Assembly: GCA_903954065.1 (NCBI GenBank)
Contig: CAJBME010000292.1
Span: forward strand, 1-35,546
Length of the DNA stretch: 35,546 bases
Direction: 5' to 3'
Origin: an uncultured bacterium
GTDB lineage: Bacteria > Verrucomicrobiota > Verrucomicrobiia > Verrucomicrobiales > V1-33
The notes beneath the pieces were generated by a model. That model was not told where the DNA came from and ran no database searches. It saw nothing but the letters and a program-made list of their open reading frames with translations. The position numbers were made by a program, and so were the translations under genes. Shown one piece after another: positions 25,101 through 34,051 of the stretch (position 1 is the first letter of the stretch; each line of letters starts with the position of its first letter).

Positions 25101-25127
25101 ACTCCGATCCCCCGATCGGGGAATGGC
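25101..25127. promoter_or_regulatory. CCCC-GATC-GGGG dyad upstream of PSD1-A
   Basis: A perfect 12-base palindrome, CCCCGATCGGGG (25110-25121), lies 42 bases before the PSD1-A start and 37 bases after the stop of the CotH gene. Its surroundings (CCGAT before, AATGGCAGAG after) resemble those of the dyad at 18681 (CCGATTTCT before, TATGGCCAGAG after). It may be an operator for the downstream operon, or an end structure of the CotH gene. Confidence 0.45.
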
Positions 25128-25163
25128 AGAGCCCACTATCCTCCCTATGATCATCATTATTCC

Positions 25164-28028
25164 ATGAAGTGCATTCTTACTGAACCGAGCCCCGCCCCGA
25201 CTCCTTCGCCGCGGCCCTCCCCCCGCCGTCGGCACACCGCCAGCTGGGCGGCCGCCTTCGTAGGAATCATGCTCGGCCCATGGATCCCGCTCGCCCGCGC
25301 AGAAATCGACTTTCATCAGGACATCCGCCCGCTTTTCGAGAACAACTGTTTTGACTGCCACGGGGAGGAAACGCAGAAGAACGGATTGCGGCTCGATTCG
25401 GTGCTGGGGATTTTAAAAGGCAGCGATTCAGGAGAGCCGCTTTTTGTGCGCGGCAGCAGCGCGGACAGTCTGCTGATCAAAATGGTCACTTCCACCGACC
25501 CAAAACACATGATGCCGCCCAAGGGCGACCGTCTTCCGGAGGTGGCCGTGACCAAACTGCGGACTTGGATCGATACGGGAGCCGCCATGCCCGGCGAAGC
25601 CGAGGCCACCAAAGCACTGCAAATAAAAACCGACCACTGGTCGTTCCAACCGGTCCAGCGGCCGACCCCTCCCCAAACCGGCCACCCCTTCGTCCACAAT
25701 GCCATCGACGAATTCGTCGTCGAGGCATTGCAAGCAAAAGGCCTGACTCCATCAGCCCCGGCCGGCCGCGCCACCCTCATTCGGCGGCTGTACCTCATCA
25801 TGCACGGAATGCCGCCATCCCCGGAGGAAGTCACAGCGTTCGTCCAGGACCAGCGCCCAGATGCCTATGCGCGGCTAGTGGAATCCATCCTAGCCAGCCC
25901 ACGATACGGCGAGCGCTGGGCCCGCCACTGGATGGACGTCGTGCGCTACGCCGATACCAATGGGTTCGAAACCAACCGCCCGCGCCCTAACGCTTATCCC
26001 TACCGCGACTGGATCATCGAGTCATTTAATACCGACACCCCGTACGATCAATTCATCCGCCAACAGATCGCAGGCGATGCCCTCGACGCGGATGCCGCCA
26101 CCGGGTTTCTCGTCGCCGGCACATACGACATCGTCAAGTCGCCGGACATCACCCTTTCGCTCATGCAGCGCCAGGAGGAACTGGCCGACATCGTCAACAC
26201 CACCGGCACCGCCTTCATGGGGCTCACCATGGGCTGCGCTCGGTGCCACAATCACAAGTTCGATCCGATTCTCCAAAAAGATTATTTTGCCATGCAGGCA
26301 GTCTTCGCGGGAGTGAATTACGGCGAACGCCCGCTTCGCAAAAAACCAGACCCGGCAGCCGAGGCGGCCTTCGCAGAAGCGCGGGCCACCGAATCGACCC
26401 AGTCCGCGGCGCTCGACGTTTTCCGGCAAAAAGCCGCCGCCGCCGCAGCCAGCGCGGGCGCGACCAAACGGACCTTGAGGCCCGCGGTTGATGCTCTGCG
26501 CAACGAGGAGGTCTTGGCCCCGGTGGAAGCGGTATCGATTCGGTTCACCATCACCGCCACCAGCGGCGGAGAACCTTGCCTCGACGAGCTGGAGATTTAC
26601 GACAACACCGGCCGCAACGCAGCCCTAGCTACGCAAGGCGCCACCGCGAGCGCCTCCGGCACGCTGCCCGGATATGAAGCACATAAACTCGAACACCTCA
26701 TCGACGGGCGAACCGGCAACGACCGCAGTTGGATCGCCGATACGGGGACGGGATGGGTTCAGATCGACCTCCCAGCTCCGACGCTGATCGAAAAAATCAT
26801 CTGGGGGCGCGACCGCACCGGCCAGTTCAAGGATCGCGTCGCCACCAGCTATGTCATCGAGGCAGCGACCGCCCCCGGCACTTGGGTCACCGTCGCCCGA
26901 TCGGACGACCGTACTCCCTTTAACGGCGCCCACGACCCCAACGCGTTTCTCGCCGACCTCACCGATACCGACGCCAGCGCCGCCCGCACCCTACAGACGG
27001 ATCTGGCCGCCACCAAGGCCCGCATCGCCGCCATGACCAGCTCCGATTCCGCATGGATCGGGACTTTCAGCCAACCGGAAAAAACCCACCGTCTCTACCG
27101 CGGCGAACCACTGCAAAAACGCGAGGTCGTCGCCCCCGACGTCCTGACCGTCCTCGGCACGGTAGGCATGCCGGTCGAGGAACCAGAACAACAACGGCGC
27201 CTAAAATTCGCCAACTGGGTGGCCAGCCCGCAACACCCGCTGACCGCCCGCGTCATGGTCAACCGGCTCTGGCACTATATTTTCGGTCAAGGCATCGTCA
27301 GCACACCAAGTGACTTCGGTCTGAATGGCGCACGACCGACACATCCGGAATTACTCGACTGGCTCGCCGATGAATTTGTCCGCAGCGGATGGTCCGTGAA
27401 ACACATCCAACGACTGATCCTGCTCTCAGGCGCGTTTCAGCAAAATTCCGCGCCCCGAGAGGACGCCCTGACCGCCGACGCCGACGCCGCGTTCGTCTGG
27501 CGCTTCCCTCCGCGCCGGATCGAAGCCGAAGCCATCCGCGACGCGATGCTCACCGTCTCGGGCGCGCTTGATCTACGCATGGGCGGACCTGGCTTCTCGC
27601 TCATGGACATCGTCGAGGAAAACGTCATGCATTATTTCGCCAAGGAGAAATTCACGCCCGTAGAATTCCGCCGCATGGTCTACCAGTTCCGCATTCGCCA
27701 GACGACCGACAGCGTATTCAGCTCGTTCGACTGCCCTGATGGTGGTCAAGTGATGCCAAAACGGAGCCGTTCGAACACGCCGTTGCAAGCACTCAACTTG
27801 TTCAACAGCAGCTTTGTACTACAACAGGCTGGATTGTTGGCCGAACGCCTGCACACCGAAGCCGGCGATAGCCCAGAGGCTCAGATCGACCGCGCCTACG
27901 CGCTTTTCTACGGCCGCCCGCCAGACGACTGGGAGCGGGAGCAGTCCACCGCCTTCATTCGCGCTGAAGGCTTGCCGTCATTCTGCCGGGCGCTCTACAA
28001 TACCAGCGAGTTCCTCTTCGTTTTCTAA
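25164..28028 (+). CDS. PSD1-A: PSCyt1/DUF1549/DUF1553 protein with inserted discoidin-like module
   Basis: This 954-residue exported protein has domain families characteristic of planctomycetes and verrucomicrobia. A hydrophobic export segment lies at 27-46. PSCyt1 has CFDCH at 62-66, a c-type haem motif. DUF1549 (about 180-385) has SPRYGERWARHWMDVVRYAD and a second CxxCH, CARCHNHKFDPI at 358-362. A discoidin-like module sits at about 455-585, and DUF1553/PSD1 at about 685-945 (NPLTARVMVNRLW-type block, then RSNTPLQALNLFNSSFV). Two CxxCH motifs suggest an exported dihaem protein; no enzyme reaction is established for the family. The inserted module is closely similar to that of the sensor kinase. 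I chose ATG 25164; an in-frame ATG at 24993 overlaps the CotH gene. The next gene starts 5 bases after the stop. Confidence 0.93.
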   Translation: MKCILTEPSPAPTPSPRPSPRRRHTASWAAAFVGIMLGPWIPLARAEIDFHQDIRPLFENNCFDCHGEETQKNGLRLDSVLGILKGSDSGEPLFVRGSSADSLLIKMVTSTDPKHMMPPKGDRLPEVAVTKLRTWIDTGAAMPGEAEATKALQIKTDHWSFQPVQRPTPPQTGHPFVHNAIDEFVVEALQAKGLTPSAPAGRATLIRRLYLIMHGMPPSPEEVTAFVQDQRPDAYARLVESILASPRYGERWARHWMDVVRYADTNGFETNRPRPNAYPYRDWIIESFNTDTPYDQFIRQQIAGDALDADAATGFLVAGTYDIVKSPDITLSLMQRQEELADIVNTTGTAFMGLTMGCARCHNHKFDPILQKDYFAMQAVFAGVNYGERPLRKKPDPAAEAAFAEARATESTQSAALDVFRQKAAAAAASAGATKRTLRPAVDALRNEEVLAPVEAVSIRFTITATSGGEPCLDELEIYDNTGRNAALATQGATASASGTLPGYEAHKLEHLIDGRTGNDRSWIADTGTGWVQIDLPAPTLIEKIIWGRDRTGQFKDRVATSYVIEAATAPGTWVTVARSDDRTPFNGAHDPNAFLADLTDTDASAARTLQTDLAATKARIAAMTSSDSAWIGTFSQPEKTHRLYRGEPLQKREVVAPDVLTVLGTVGMPVEEPEQQRRLKFANWVASPQHPLTARVMVNRLWHYIFGQGIVSTPSDFGLNGARPTHPELLDWLADEFVRSGWSVKHIQRLILLSGAFQQNSAPREDALTADADAAFVWRFPPRRIEAEAIRDAMLTVSGALDLRMGGPGFSLMDIVEENVMHYFAKEKFTPVEFRRMVYQFRIRQTTDSVFSSFDCPDGGQVMPKRSRSNTPLQALNLFNSSFVLQQAGLLAERLHTEAGDSPEAQIDRAYALFYGRPPDDWEREQSTAFIRAEGLPSFCRALYNTSEFLFVF

Positions 28029-28033
28029 ATGCC

Positions 28034-28579
28034 ATGCCTGTTTCGCCCGTGGCCCGCCGTCCGCTCGTGACGGCTGTACTACTCAGCTTCACCATCCTGC
28101 TGGCCGCGGCGTGGATCCGCGGCGGCGTCGCCAGCACGGCTTATGACACCCGTGATTCCCATGGTCGAACGATGGGGTTTAACGACGTATTTTCCGGTGA
28201 GCATTATGGCATCCTTCTGGGCAAGGCCAACTGGCCAGAGGCGGTAAAGCAACTCGAGCCGCACGACGGCTTGCTCATAGCGGCCCATGTCGCCCTTCTC
28301 ATCCTACTCGCTACCGCCTCGGCGCGCACCATCCGATGGTTTCTCTGGCCGCAAGCCGTCGTGTTTTTCTGGGGCTGGGCTGGATTTTGGGTTCTGCCGA
28401 TAGCAATTTTTGACTTGGTTTGGGCTCATACCAGCGACCGCGAAGGATTTGTCGACATCCCCTACATCAGCATCCTTAGCCAAGGGGCGTGGTTCTGGGC
28501 CTGCGGGTTCGTCCTCTGGAAACTGCGCCGCCAGAGTCTGACCGCTACCGCAGCCGGATCCACCGCCCAGCCCGCCTAA
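28034..28579 (+). CDS. Small membrane protein of unknown function
   Basis: This 181-residue protein has about four predicted membrane segments (11-27, 79-95, 104-130, 148-162). A polar loop at 30-77 includes DTRDSHGRTMGFNDVFSGEH, and the third segment is rich in tryptophan and phenylalanine (FFWGWAGFWVLPIAIF). No family is recognised. It sits between a PSD1 gene (5-base gap) and a DUF1501 gene (27-base gap), so it is almost surely in their transcript; the other PSD1/DUF1501 pair in this window lacks it. It could anchor or supply electrons to the exported neighbours, which is speculation. Confidence 0.8.
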   Translation: MPVSPVARRPLVTAVLLSFTILLAAAWIRGGVASTAYDTRDSHGRTMGFNDVFSGEHYGILLGKANWPEAVKQLEPHDGLLIAAHVALLILLATASARTIRWFLWPQAVVFFWGWAGFWVLPIAIFDLVWAHTSDREGFVDIPYISILSQGAWFWACGFVLWKLRRQSLTATAAGSTAQPA

Positions 28580-28606
28580 TCCTCCGTCCCCCACCTTTTT
28601 TTCGCC

Positions 28607-30079
28607 ATGCATCCGTTTCTTAACCGCCGCCACTTCCTCTCCCAAACTGCCACGGGCCTCGGCGGCATCGCCCTGACCCACCTACTCGGACGCGACCAAC
28701 TGCTCGCCGCCACCGCCAAAACCCAGTTGCAGCCGGATATCAATCCCGCCAATCCCAACGCCCCTCGGCAAAGCCACTTTCAGGCGCGCGCAAAAAACGT
28801 GCTCATGATTTTCTGCTCGGGTGCGGTCAGTCAGATCGATACCTTCGACTACAAACCAGAACTGATTCGCCGCCACGGCCAACAAATGCCCGGCGGCGAG
28901 AAGCTCATCACCTTTCAGGGAGAACAGGGCGCCTTGACCCAGAGCCCATGGGCCTTCCGCCCGTACGGCCAGTCCGGCAAAATGGTATCAGATCTTGTCC
29001 CACACCTCGGTGCACTGGTCGATGACATGTGCTTCATCCACTCGCTCACCGGCAAGACCAACACCCACGGCCCCGGCGAGAATTTCATGTCCACCGGCAA
29101 CACTCTCGATGCCTTTCCCAGCATGGGATCATGGCTCTCGTACGCCCTCGGCTCGGAAAACGAAACCCTGCCGGCCTATGTAGCCATTCCAGACCCACGG
29201 GGCGCACCGCAATCGGCCGGCAACTTCTGGGGCTCAGGCTACCTACCAGCCGCCTTTCAAGGGACCGATTTCAACATCGCCAGACCAGTCCGCAACCTGG
29301 CCCGCCCCGCGTCATCTTCCCCCGCCAGCGACCGCGCCACGCGGGAATTCCTGACCCGCCTCAATCAGCACCACCTCCAACAGTTCCCCGGCGACTCCGA
29401 ACTCGCCGCTCGCATCTCCAGCTACGAACTCGCCGCCCGCATGCAGCTGTCCGTACCCGATGTCTCAGATATCTCCAACGAGCCAGCCCACATCCTAAAA
29501 CTCTACGGAGCCGATGCCGCCGGCAACCCAGTCCAAGACCTTAAAGCCGCCTACGCAAAAAATTGTCTACTCGCCCGGCGACTGGTCGAAAAAGGCGTGC
29601 GCTTCGTCCAGTTGTTCAATGGCGCCTACCAAACCGGCGGCGAGGGAGTGAGCAACTGGGACGGCCATAAAGTCCTTCACGAACAATATACCAAACACGG
29701 CGAGGTCATGGACCAACCAACCGCCGCCCTCCTCATCGACCTGAAACAACGAGGTCTACTCCAAGACACCCTCGTCGTCTGGTGCACCGAATTCGGCCGC
29801 ATGCCCACTTTCCAAAAAGGCGCCAGCGGCCGCGATCACAACCCCGCCGGGTTCACCGCCTGGATGGCCGGCGCCGGAGTGAAAAAAGGCATCAGCTACG
29901 GCGCCACCGACGAATTCGGGTATAAAGCGGTCGACCAACCCGCCACCGTCTACGATTTCCATGCCACGATTCTGGACATCCTCGGCCTCGATCACGAACG
30001 CCTTACGTATTACCACAACGGCTTTGCCCGCCGCCTGACAGATGTCCACGGCCATGTGATCCGCGGGTTACTTGCCTGA
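28607..30079 (+). CDS. DUF1501-A: Tat-exported protein of the alkaline phosphatase-like superfamily
   Basis: This 490-residue protein opens with a clear twin-arginine signal ([20 protein letters not shown]). The DUF1501 core has [19 protein letters not shown] near 66, [36 protein letters not shown], then [13 protein letters not shown] and [13 protein letters not shown], and ends [13 protein letters not shown]1501 is related in fold to sulfatases and alkaline phosphatases; its reaction is not established. The usual GGPSQ turn is SGAVSQ here, a small deviation from DUF1501-B (PGGPSQVDTFD). DUF1501 genes are regularly next to PSD1 genes, as here, suggesting that their products work together. Confidence 0.93.
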   Translation: MHPFLNRRHFLSQTATGLGGIALTHLLGRDQLLAATAKTQLQPDINPANPNAPRQSHFQARAKNVLMIFCSGAVSQIDTFDYKPELIRRHGQQMPGGEKLITFQGEQGALTQSPWAFRPYGQSGKMVSDLVPHLGALVDDMCFIHSLTGKTNTHGPGENFMSTGNTLDAFPSMGSWLSYALGSENETLPAYVAIPDPRGAPQSAGNFWGSGYLPAAFQGTDFNIARPVRNLARPASSSPASDRATREFLTRLNQHHLQQFPGDSELAARISSYELAARMQLSVPDVSDISNEPAHILKLYGADAAGNPVQDLKAAYAKNCLLARRLVEKGVRFVQLFNGAYQTGGEGVSNWDGHKVLHEQYTKHGEVMDQPTAALLIDLKQRGLLQDTLVVWCTEFGRMPTFQKGASGRDHNPAGFTAWMAGAGVKKGISYGATDEFGYKAVDQPATVYDFHATILDILGLDHERLTYYHNGFARRLTDVHGHVIRGLLA

Positions 30080-30112
30080 TCCCGCCTGCCCCCGACCAGC
30101 ACGAGGGTGTGA

Positions 30113-30149
30113 TCAATCGCCGATTGACGCGATTACAATCGCCCATTGA
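30113..30149. promoter_or_regulatory. Repeated TCAATCG-C-CGATTGA dyad upstream of PSD1-B
   Basis: TCAATCGCCGATTGA (30113-30127) has perfect 7-base arms around one base. CAATCGCCCATTGA (30136-30149) repeats it with one change, 22 bases further, about two helical turns. Both lie in the 140-base gap between DUF1501-A and PSD1-B. Two in-phase copies of a dyad suggest a repressor or activator site, which would make the second PSD1/DUF1501 unit separately controlled. No other copy was noticed. Confidence 0.5.
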
Positions 30150-30219
30150 TAGTAGGCCTGCCTTCATCGCCGGCCCCGTTCAGCCAGCCTGAAGCCGCCG
30201 CCGGCTGATACATTCCGAC

Positions 30220-32586
30220 ATGAAACCAAGCGCCCCGACATCTGCAGGCCAGCTGGCCGGACTCACGGCGACTCCCCTCTGGAGGTGGCAGGTCATTGTG
30301 AGGCCCGTGATCGGATTGGCCATGGCCATGGCAATGGGAGCGCCCCCATCGGCGGACGCGGCCAAGGCCGACGATCTGGAATTTTTCGAATCAAAAATCA
30401 GGCCGGTCTTAGTGACGCATTGTTACGACTGCCACAGTGGCGGCGCGGAGAAGTTGCGCGGAGCGCTGCGACTCGACAGCTCGGCGCATATCCTGAAAGG
30501 CGGTGCCAGCGGCCCAGCACTCGTGGCGGGCGACCCCGAGGCCAGCCTGCTGATTCAAGCCGTACGCTATCAGGACGAAGACACGGCCATGCCGCCGAAA
30601 CAACGGCTAAGCCCAGCCCAAGTGGCAGACTTGGAATCATGGGTGCGATTGGGGGCCCCATGGCCAGAGGAAACCGCCCCCGGAGAAACCGACGGCAGCC
30701 AAGGAGGAGCGCCCGCCGGCTACGACTGGAAAAAATGGCGTGCCGAACACTGGGCCTTCCGGCCCATGGCACAACCTCTCCCTCCCGCCGTTCAAGACAC
30801 GACCTGGGGACAGGGACCGCTGGATGACTTTGTGCTGGCCCGGCTGGAAGCCGCAGGATTGCGCCCGGCTCCGCCCGCCGATCGCCGCACCCTCATCCGC
30901 CGGGCCTTTCTGAACCTGACCGGCCTGCCGCCGTCACCCGCCGAAGTCGCTGCCTTTGTCAGCGACTCAAACCCCAACGCCTGGGACCGCGTCATCGACC
31001 GCCTGCTCGACTCTCCGCATTACGGCGAACGATGGGGCCGTCACTGGCTAGACGTAGCCCGCTACAGCGACGGCATGGGCGGGTTTCTGGATGCCGAGCC
31101 GCTGCCGGAAGCATGGCGCTATCGTGACTGGGTGGTCGACGCCTTCAACCGAGACATGCCTTATGATGAATTTGTACGGGCGCAAATTGCCGGCGATCTC
31201 ACACCAGGAGAAGTCGGATCCGGAGTGGCCACCGGATTTTTCGCCGTCGGACCGACCTATATTTCTGACGGCGGCGACCCCGAAGCGCAGGCCCAAGCCC
31301 GAGCAGAAACACTGGCCGACCGGGTCGACACATTTTCTCGCGCCTTCCTCGGACTGACCGTCGCCTGCGCCCGCTGCCACGATCACAAATTTGATCCGAT
31401 CACCGCCCGCGATTATTACGCGCTGGCCGGCATCTTCAACAATACCTCCACCGGCTTGCAACCACTGGCCCCACCCGACGTGGTCAGCGCGGTGGACGCC
31501 GCTCAGCGCGAAATCCAGGAGATCGAAAAACTACTGGTCGCCGCCGAGGCCGATGACGATTCGCAAGGCCGCCGACCCGAGCTTCGGGAAACCCTGAAAC
31601 GGTTGCGACAGCAGGCGCCCCCCGCCTACGCCCGCGCCCACCAGCTCGCCGAAGCCGGCACCAGCGACTTGCCGGTCGCCATCCGAGGAGACCTGCGCAA
31701 ACCCGGAGAACCCGCGCCCCGACGGTTTCTGCAAATCATCGCCGGCGAGACCCCAACACATTTTCAAGACGGAAGCGGACGCCGCCAGCTGGCCAGCGCC
31801 GTGACCGAACCCGCCAATCCTCTGACCGCCCGCGTCCTCGTCAATCGCCTGTGGAAACACCACTTCGGTGAAGGATTGGTGCGGTCACCCAGCAACTTCG
31901 GCCACCTCGGGGAAAAACCATCTCATCCCGAACTACTCGACTGGTTAGCCACTTCGTTCATCCATCATCGATGGTCACTCAAATCCATGCACCGGATGAT
32001 CCTCCAATCATCCACATGGCAAATGAGCAGCCGTCACGATGACGCGGCGTTCGCCATTGATGGAGAAAACCGGCTACTCTGGCGCATGCCGCCGCGCCGA
32101 CTAGAAGTCGAAGCCTGGCGCGATAGCCTGCTCGCGGTCACCGGCGAACTGGATCCCACGCGCGGCGGCCCGCCCACCACCTCGCTGCTCGAAAGCACCC
32201 GCCGCACCCTCTACGCCTCCATCAGCCGCAATGGCGACCGCCATCCCTCCGATGACTTTCTCCGGCTGTTCGACTTCCCCACACCGCGCTCAACCAGCGA
32301 AACACGGGCCGTCAGCACCGTGCCCCAGCAGTACCTCTTCATGATGAACAGCCCGTTCATGCGGGACCGCGCCCGGGCCCTCGCCGCCCGCATGGCCACC
32401 AAAACCAGCCCGGATCATGAACACATCACCTTCGCCTACGAATTATTGTTCAGCCGCGAACCCAGCCCCATCGAAATCGAACTCGGAATCAAGTTTCTCC
32501 ACGCTCCCACATCATCGCCAGATGAACGATTAATCGTGTACGCCCAAGCGCTTTTGTCGTCCCACGAATTCAGGCAAATCCAATGA
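30220..32586 (+). CDS. PSD1-B: PSCyt1/DUF1549/DUF1553 protein without discoidin module
   Basis: This 788-residue exported paralogue of PSD1-A has a hydrophobic segment VIGLAMAMAMGAPPSADA near 29-46 and PSCyt1 with CYDCH at about 68-72. DUF1549 has SPHYGERWGRHWLDVARYSD and the second CxxCH, CARCHDHKFDPI. DUF1553 has NPLTARVLVNRLWKHHFGEG, HPELLDWLATSF and the C-terminal block ending SSHEFRQIQ. Between DUF1549 and DUF1553 there is a short helical linker (AQREIQEIEKLLVAAEADDD) where PSD1-A has the discoidin-like module. ATG 30220 gives the signal segment in full. The next gene overlaps the stop by four bases (ATGA), indicating translational coupling. Confidence 0.93.
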   Translation: MKPSAPTSAGQLAGLTATPLWRWQVIVRPVIGLAMAMAMGAPPSADAAKADDLEFFESKIRPVLVTHCYDCHSGGAEKLRGALRLDSSAHILKGGASGPALVAGDPEASLLIQAVRYQDEDTAMPPKQRLSPAQVADLESWVRLGAPWPEETAPGETDGSQGGAPAGYDWKKWRAEHWAFRPMAQPLPPAVQDTTWGQGPLDDFVLARLEAAGLRPAPPADRRTLIRRAFLNLTGLPPSPAEVAAFVSDSNPNAWDRVIDRLLDSPHYGERWGRHWLDVARYSDGMGGFLDAEPLPEAWRYRDWVVDAFNRDMPYDEFVRAQIAGDLTPGEVGSGVATGFFAVGPTYISDGGDPEAQAQARAETLADRVDTFSRAFLGLTVACARCHDHKFDPITARDYYALAGIFNNTSTGLQPLAPPDVVSAVDAAQREIQEIEKLLVAAEADDDSQGRRPELRETLKRLRQQAPPAYARAHQLAEAGTSDLPVAIRGDLRKPGEPAPRRFLQIIAGETPTHFQDGSGRRQLASAVTEPANPLTARVLVNRLWKHHFGEGLVRSPSNFGHLGEKPSHPELLDWLATSFIHHRWSLKSMHRMILQSSTWQMSSRHDDAAFAIDGENRLLWRMPPRRLEVEAWRDSLLAVTGELDPTRGGPPTTSLLESTRRTLYASISRNGDRHPSDDFLRLFDFPTPRSTSETRAVSTVPQQYLFMMNSPFMRDRARALAARMATKTSPDHEHITFAYELLFSREPSPIEIELGIKFLHAPTSSPDERLIVYAQALLSSHEFRQIQ

Positions 32587-34043
32587 CCCATTCCACTTCC
32601 ATGCGCTTTCATGACCATGAAACAGCTTTTCGCCAGGCCGCAGCCCGCCTCTCGAAAAGAGATTTTCTGATGCGTCTCGGCTCTGGCATCGGAGCCATCG
32701 GACTGGCCGGCGTCATGGATCAGGCCCGCGGCCGGAGCATCGTGAGCGCCGCCTCACCCCTCAGCCCCAGCCCACCACACTTCGCCCCGCGCGCAAAACG
32801 CGTCATCCAATTGTTCATGCCTGGCGGACCGTCACAAGTCGACACCTTTGATTACAAACCGCTGCTGGCCAAACACGCCGGCGAAAGACCGGCCTTGGTC
32901 GACCGGAAATCACTGCGCAATACAAAAAACGGACTGATGCCGTCGCCGTTTGCCTTCAAACCCTACGGCCAAAGCGGTAAGTGGGTCAGCGACATTTTTC
33001 CACACGTGGGTGAATGCGTCGACGACATCAGTTTTATTCACTCGATGCACACCGACATTCCGGAGCATGCGGGAGCCATGATGATGATGAATGTGGGCGC
33101 CCTCCAGCCGAACCGCCCCAGCCTCGGGTCATGGCTCGTCTACGGGCTCGGCACCGAGAACCAAAACCTACCGGGATTCGTCGCCATGTCGCCACGAGCC
33201 CAACCGCGGTGCACGCTGGCCAACTGGGGCAACGCCTTCCTTCCCGGCGCCTGCGCCGGGAGTTACGTCAATATCGCAGCCATGACACCAGAAGCCGTCA
33301 TGCACAATCTGCAAAATACTCACCTGACGCCGACCGCACAACGAGAGCAAATCGATCTCCTGCGCCAACTAAACCAAACCCACCTCGAGCGTCGTCAATA
33401 CGATCATGAACTAGAAGCGGGCATCGCCGCCATGGAAATGGCTTTTCGTATGCAGGCGTCGGTCCCCGATGTTTTTGATCTGAGCCGCGAATCACCGGCC
33501 ACCTTGGCACTCTACGGCGACACCGAATTTGCCAAGGGATGTCTACTCGCACGCCGCCTCGTCGAACAAGGCGTGCGCGTCGTTCAACTGTCGCTTTCAA
33601 TCGACGACTACGACATCGCCTGGGACACCGGCCATGAAAACATTGTCGATGGCCATGCCCGGCTGGCGCAAGCCTGCGACCGGGGCATTGGCGCCCTGAT
33701 CAAAGATCTGAAGGAACGAGGACTTTTCGAAGACACCTTGATCGTCTGGGGGGGCGAATTCGGCCGGGCCCCGACGTCGGAAGGAGCGAAAGGACGCGAC
33801 CACAATCACTATGGATACACCACCTGGCTCGCCGGCGGCGGAGTCAAAGGCGGTTACAGCCACGGCGCCACCGATGAATTCGGATGCTCGGCCGTCGAGG
33901 ATCGCGTTCACGTCCACGACCTCCACGCCACCATCCTCCACTTGATGGGGCTGAATCATGAACAGCTCACCTACCGCTACTCCGGCCGTGACTACCGCCT
34001 GACCGATGTCTCGGGTCACGTCGTCCACAACGTGATCGCCTAA
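32583..34043 (+). CDS. DUF1501-B protein with KR variant of the Tat motif
   Basis: This 486-residue DUF1501 protein is coupled to PSD1-B by an ATGA overlap. The core has QLFMPGGPSQVDTFDYKPLL, YGQSGKWVSDIFPHVGECVD, VWGGEFGRAPTSEGAKGRDH, then NHYGYTTWLAGGGVKGGYSH and GATDEFGCSAV, and ends SGHVVHNVIA. The N-terminus is long (about 22 residues before the signal) and reads LSKRDFLMRLGSGIGAIGLA: the twin arginine is lysine-arginine, a rarer but known working Tat variant. An alternative start at the Met in TSMRFHDHE would shorten the lead by six residues. It is probably exported folded and paired in function with PSD1-B. Confidence 0.93.
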   Translation: MTHSTSMRFHDHETAFRQAAARLSKRDFLMRLGSGIGAIGLAGVMDQARGRSIVSAASPLSPSPPHFAPRAKRVIQLFMPGGPSQVDTFDYKPLLAKHAGERPALVDRKSLRNTKNGLMPSPFAFKPYGQSGKWVSDIFPHVGECVDDISFIHSMHTDIPEHAGAMMMMNVGALQPNRPSLGSWLVYGLGTENQNLPGFVAMSPRAQPRCTLANWGNAFLPGACAGSYVNIAAMTPEAVMHNLQNTHLTPTAQREQIDLLRQLNQTHLERRQYDHELEAGIAAMEMAFRMQASVPDVFDLSRESPATLALYGDTEFAKGCLLARRLVEQGVRVVQLSLSIDDYDIAWDTGHENIVDGHARLAQACDRGIGALIKDLKERGLFEDTLIVWGGEFGRAPTSEGAKGRDHNHYGYTTWLAGGGVKGGYSHGATDEFGCSAVEDRVHVHDLHATILHLMGLNHEQLTYRYSGRDYRLTDVSGHVVHNVIA

Positions 34044-34051
34044 ACACGCTT

